Assembly: GCA_041745765.1 (NCBI GenBank)
Contig: JBGTIH010000062.1
Location: forward strand, 3,305 to 67,304
Reading direction: 5' to 3'
Source of the DNA: JAHCHG01 sp041745765
GTDB lineage: Bacteria > Acidobacteriota > Blastocatellia > Pyrinomonadales > Pyrinomonadaceae
DNA: 64,000 nt
The first letter of the stretch is position 1. Each line of letters begins with the position of its first letter. The translations under genes and the position numbers were made by a program. Shown here piece by piece: positions 61,204 through 64,000 of this stretch. The notes below the pieces were generated by a model. That model was given only the letters and a program-made list of their open reading frames with translations. It was not told the origin of the DNA and did no database searches.

Positions 61204-63768
61204 ATGATACAAAATCTTTCGGGCGCATCGGAAAAATTTCAAAATACGGTCGGCATCAACTTTCAGCTTTATAACTCGCTTTTCCTCTCGCTTCCGTTTT
61301 ACGGCGTTGATAAAACGGGAATTTTGCTCTCGCTTTTTAATCAAAAATGCGAAGAAGGTTTTCAAAACGAAAAAAGTCCTATCGAAATTATCGAAGAATT
61401 TTTCGCGCATCACACTTCGACCAAGGATGAAAAAGAAAAACTCGATCTGCTTTTCCGGTTCGTTCAATACGCCGAACGGCAGATCGTTTTATTCGACGCG
61501 CTTGAAGACGCTTCATTTCGCCAGCTTAACGATATGCGCGGCGCGGGAACGATCAAACAACTCGAATCCGCCGTCATCCAGCAAAATAAAAAGGCGGAAT
61601 TTATTAAAAAGCTCGAAAATTTCAGCGTTCGATTCGTTTTAACGGCGCATCCGACGCAGTTTTATCCGGGCGCGGTTCTCGGCATTATCAACGATCTGGT
61701 TGATGCGATTTCCGCCAACGATGTTTCAAATATCAATATCTTGCTGCAACAACTCGGTCGTACGCCGTTTCTCAAAAAATATAAACCGACTCCATTTGAC
61801 GAAGCCGTCAGCTTGATCTGGTATCTCGAAAATATCTTTTACAACGCCGTCGGGAATATTATTTCCGACTTAAAAAACTCGTTTGCGGAAGAAAATTTCA
61901 AAATTGATAAATTGATAAATATGGGTTTCTGGTCGGGCGGCGACCGCGACGGAAATCCTTTTGTTACGGTCGAAACCACGCTGAAAGTCGCCGATGCGCT
62001 GCGGCGTTCGATCTTGAAATGTTATTACAACGACATACGCCTCTTAAAACGCCGCCTGACTTTTGCCGGAGTTGAATCGGTGCTTGCCGAACTCGAAAGC
62101 CGGATTTACAAAAATGCTTTTATAATCGAGCCGGAATCGGATTTAACAAAAGAGATAATTCTCGAATATCTTTACGAAATTCAGACGACCTTGCGCGAAA
62201 AACACAATAGTTTATTTATTCGTCTGATTGATAATCTGATCGAAAAGGTCGAGCTTTTCGGCTTGTTTTTCGCAACGCTCGACGTGCGCCAGGACAGCAG
62301 TATTCACGAGCGTATTTATGAAGACATCGCCGAATTTACAGATATTTTGCCGAAAAATTACGCTTCGCTTTCCGAAAACGAAAAGATCGAATTGCTTTTA
62401 AATATCCAGCAAAAAGCCGACGCGGAAATTTTTGAAGATGAATTGACGAAAGATACTCTTCGAAACATCGAAGCGATCAAACAAATTCAAGCGCAAAACG
62501 GTGAAGAAAGTTGTAATCGCTACATCATCAGCCATTCGCAGAGCGCGCTGAGCATCATCGAAGTTTTCGGTTTATTTTTGCTCGGCGGCTGGAAAAAAGA
62601 AGATTTATCCGTTGACATCGTGCCGCTTTTTGAAACCGTCGAAGATCTGCAAAACGCGCCCGGCGTAATGCAAAAATTATACGAAAATCCGGTTTACAGC
62701 GAACATTTAAAACGCCGAAAAAATACGCAGACGATTATGCTCGGATTTTCCGACGGCACAAAAGACGGCGGTTATCTGATGGCAAATTACGGAATTTACA
62801 AGGCGAAAGACGAATTAACGAAAGTTTCGCGCAGCTTCGGAATTGACATAATTTTTTTTGACGGACGCGGCGGACCTCCCGCGCGCGGCGGCGGAAAAAC
62901 TCATAAATTCTATTCTTCGATGGGCAAAAATATCGCCAACAAAGCGATTGAATTAACGATTCAGGGGCAAACCGTCAGCTCGAATTTCGGCACGATTGAT
63001 GTCGCGCAATACAATATCGAACAGCTTCTGCACGCCGGAATTTATAACGAGATTTTTTCTCCGAAGTTACAAACCTTTTCGCCGGAGGAAGAAATCTTGA
63101 TGAAAAATCTGGCGGAAGAAAGCTTCCGCGCTTACTGCGAACTCAAAAACCATCCGTCGTTTCTCGATTATCTGGAAAATGTCAGCCCGCTTCGTTTTTA
63201 CGCGCAGACGAATATCGGCAGCCGTCCGGCAAAGCGCGGCGGTTCCGGCAAATTGTCGCTCGATTCGCTCCGCGCCATTCCGTTTGTCGGCGCGTGGAGT
63301 CAGCTCAAACAGAATATTCCGGGCTTTTACGGAGTCGGTGCGGCTTTTCAAAAAATGGAAAAAGAGGGAAAACTGCCGGATGTCAAAGCGATGTATCAAA
63401 CGAATCTGTTTTTCAAAGCATTGATTGACAATTGCGAAATGGCGATGCAGAAGACGTTTTTTCCGGTGACGAAACATCTCGAAAATCATCCGCTTTACGG
63501 CGAAATTTGGCGAAAAATTTACGAAGAATACAAACTCTGCGAACATTTTCTGGGAATAATCACGCAAAAAACGGAATTGATGGCGGATTTTCCGGTCGAA
63601 AAACAATCCGTGCAAATGCGCGAACAAATAGTTTTGCCTCTGACGACGATTCAGCAATTCGCTCTGACCGAAATCCGCGAAAACGAACCCGATCTGCGCG
63701 ACGCTTACGAAAAAATAATCGTCCGCTGCTCGTTCGGAATTATCAACGCCGGAAGAAATTCGGTTTAA
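61204..63768 (+). CDS. ppc: Phosphoenolpyruvate carboxylase
   Basis: Anaplerotic carboxylation of PEP to oxaloacetate. 854 aa from ATG 61204, slightly shorter than E. coli (883). Active-site landmarks: H149 in LTAHPTQ, GFWSGGDRDGNPFVT, the substrate loop FDGRGGPPARGGGKTH (R555), LGFSDGTKDGG and IGSRPAKRGG. The Asp before GRGG, Gln in AHPTQ and the ending INAGRNSV differ from the proteobacterial form (FHGRGG, AHPTE, NTG end) and match a version I associate with Bacteroidetes-like enzymes. Complete and apparently monocistronic; followed by a hairpin repeat. Confidence 0.95.
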   Translation: MIQNLSGASEKFQNTVGINFQLYNSLFLSLPFYGVDKTGILLSLFNQKCEEGFQNEKSPIEIIEEFFAHHTSTKDEKEKLDLLFRFVQYAERQIVLFDALEDASFRQLNDMRGAGTIKQLESAVIQQNKKAEFIKKLENFSVRFVLTAHPTQFYPGAVLGIINDLVDAISANDVSNINILLQQLGRTPFLKKYKPTPFDEAVSLIWYLENIFYNAVGNIISDLKNSFAEENFKIDKLINMGFWSGGDRDGNPFVTVETTLKVADALRRSILKCYYNDIRLLKRRLTFAGVESVLAELESRIYKNAFIIEPESDLTKEIILEYLYEIQTTLREKHNSLFIRLIDNLIEKVELFGLFFATLDVRQDSSIHERIYEDIAEFTDILPKNYASLSENEKIELLLNIQQKADAEIFEDELTKDTLRNIEAIKQIQAQNGEESCNRYIISHSQSALSIIEVFGLFLLGGWKKEDLSVDIVPLFETVEDLQNAPGVMQKLYENPVYSEHLKRRKNTQTIMLGFSDGTKDGGYLMANYGIYKAKDELTKVSRSFGIDIIFFDGRGGPPARGGGKTHKFYSSMGKNIANKAIELTIQGQTVSSNFGTIDVAQYNIEQLLHAGIYNEIFSPKLQTFSPEEEILMKNLAEESFRAYCELKNHPSFLDYLENVSPLRFYAQTNIGSRPAKRGGSGKLSLDSLRAIPFVGAWSQLKQNIPGFYGVGAAFQKMEKEGKLPDVKAMYQTNLFFKALIDNCEMAMQKTFFPVTKHLENHPLYGEIWRKIYEEYKLCEHFLGIITQKTELMADFPVEKQSVQMREQIVLPLTTIQQFALTEIRENEPDLRDAYEKIIVRCSFGIINAGRNSV

Positions 63769-63859
63769 GAAATTGAAACAAATCTTTAAGCGTTCAGGTA
63801 ATGCGCCTTGAATAATCTCAATTAAGCAAGTGAGCAAAAGTAATGAAAGAATTTGTTTT

Positions 63860-63940
63860 AAGTTTGGAGTCCCGCCTTTAGGCGGCAACCGCCAGCGAAG
63901 CGCGGCGGAAAAGCCGCGTAAACGCGGGACTCCAAACTTT
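63860..63940. repeat. AAGTTTGGAGTCCCGC-type hairpin repeat, copy 3
   Basis: Perfect 16-base terminal arms AAGTTTGGAGTCCCGC / GCGGGACTCCAAACTT (ends 63860 and about 63939). A GC-rich middle contains GGCGGC and GCCGCG stems. Longest and best preserved of the three copies; it lies about 90 bases after the ppc stop. Confidence 0.85.
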
Positions 63941-64000
63941 TTTCAAACGCCTTAAAATTTAATTTACGCTCTAATAAGTACTCTGTAAATTCATTTTTTT

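Overview
The window looks like chromosome of a mid-GC member of the Acidobacteriota, most likely class Blastocatellia (Pyrinomonadaceae-like). Pointers are two very large TonB-dependent receptors with an N-terminal carboxypeptidase-regulatory-like domain, a zinc-ribbon protein beginning MKHCPKC with a following FCLQDG motif, a DdrA/Rad52-like protein, a split methylmalonyl-CoA mutase, and abundant short repeats. The assignment is inference from protein style only. I saw no rRNA, tRNA, CRISPR array, integrase, transposase or phage module.

Layout. 0.2-11 kb: orphan FtsX/MacB-type permease, TonB receptor, Uma2 nuclease with a GT4 glycosyltransferase, and mfd. 11-16.3 kb (plus strand): lysS (in-frame TGA, in-frame palindromic element, AT-rich insert), a small acidic protein, an RraB-like protein, a PlsC-type acyltransferase and an EamA transporter. 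16.4-27.8 kb (minus): alanine dehydrogenase, SLC13 permease, pilin-domain protein, WD40 protein, aldehyde dehydrogenase, HtrA, zinc alcohol dehydrogenase, zinc-ribbon membrane protein. 28-33.6 kb: a lipoprotein, a small gene interrupted by TAG, M48 protease, RlmD-type methyltransferase, hypotheticals. 33.7-43 kb: methylmalonyl-CoA mutase large subunit, cyanophycinase, an envelope-stress-like trio (DUF3618, holin-X, single-TM), a Rad52-like protein, DUF4149, a GrdB-like protein and a Gfo/Idh/MocA oxidoreductase. 43-56 kb: NikR, HldD, a deoxyhypusine-synthase-like protein, and a nickel/peptide-uptake set (TonB receptor, lipoprotein binding protein, two permeases, fused double ATPase, DUF4198). 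56-64 kb: GalE, CapD/WbpM-type epimerase/dehydratase, Wza-like export protein, cupin, and PEP carboxylase.

Best functional story: the 46.7-56.1 kb minus-strand genes read as one nickel-import system. They run from outer-membrane receptor through periplasmic lipoprotein and inner-membrane permeases to ATPases and DUF4198. The receptor gene has a good promoter, and immediately downstream of its -10 box lies a dyad of GTGTTAC type. This has the geometry of a NikR operator, and a complete nikR lies 3 kb beyond the module.

Best genomic story: the window is shaped by several families of small repeats. (1) A roughly 100-bp palindromic element occurs in frame inside lysS (96 nt, 32 codons) and again just upstream of the transporter ATPase gene, recalling Rickettsia palindromic elements. 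(2) Degenerate tandem 7-mers occur at more than a dozen places, including four sites inside mfd and an exact 9 x 7 = 63-nt tract inside the acyltransferase gene. (3) A hairpin family with AAGTTTGGAGTCCCGC ends occurs three times. (4) Two single-copy MITE-like inverted repeats are present. Separately, three otherwise coherent genes (lysS, a small gene at 28.6 kb, a gene at 46.4 kb) each carry one in-frame stop. Real decay, recoding and base errors cannot be told apart from this sequence alone.
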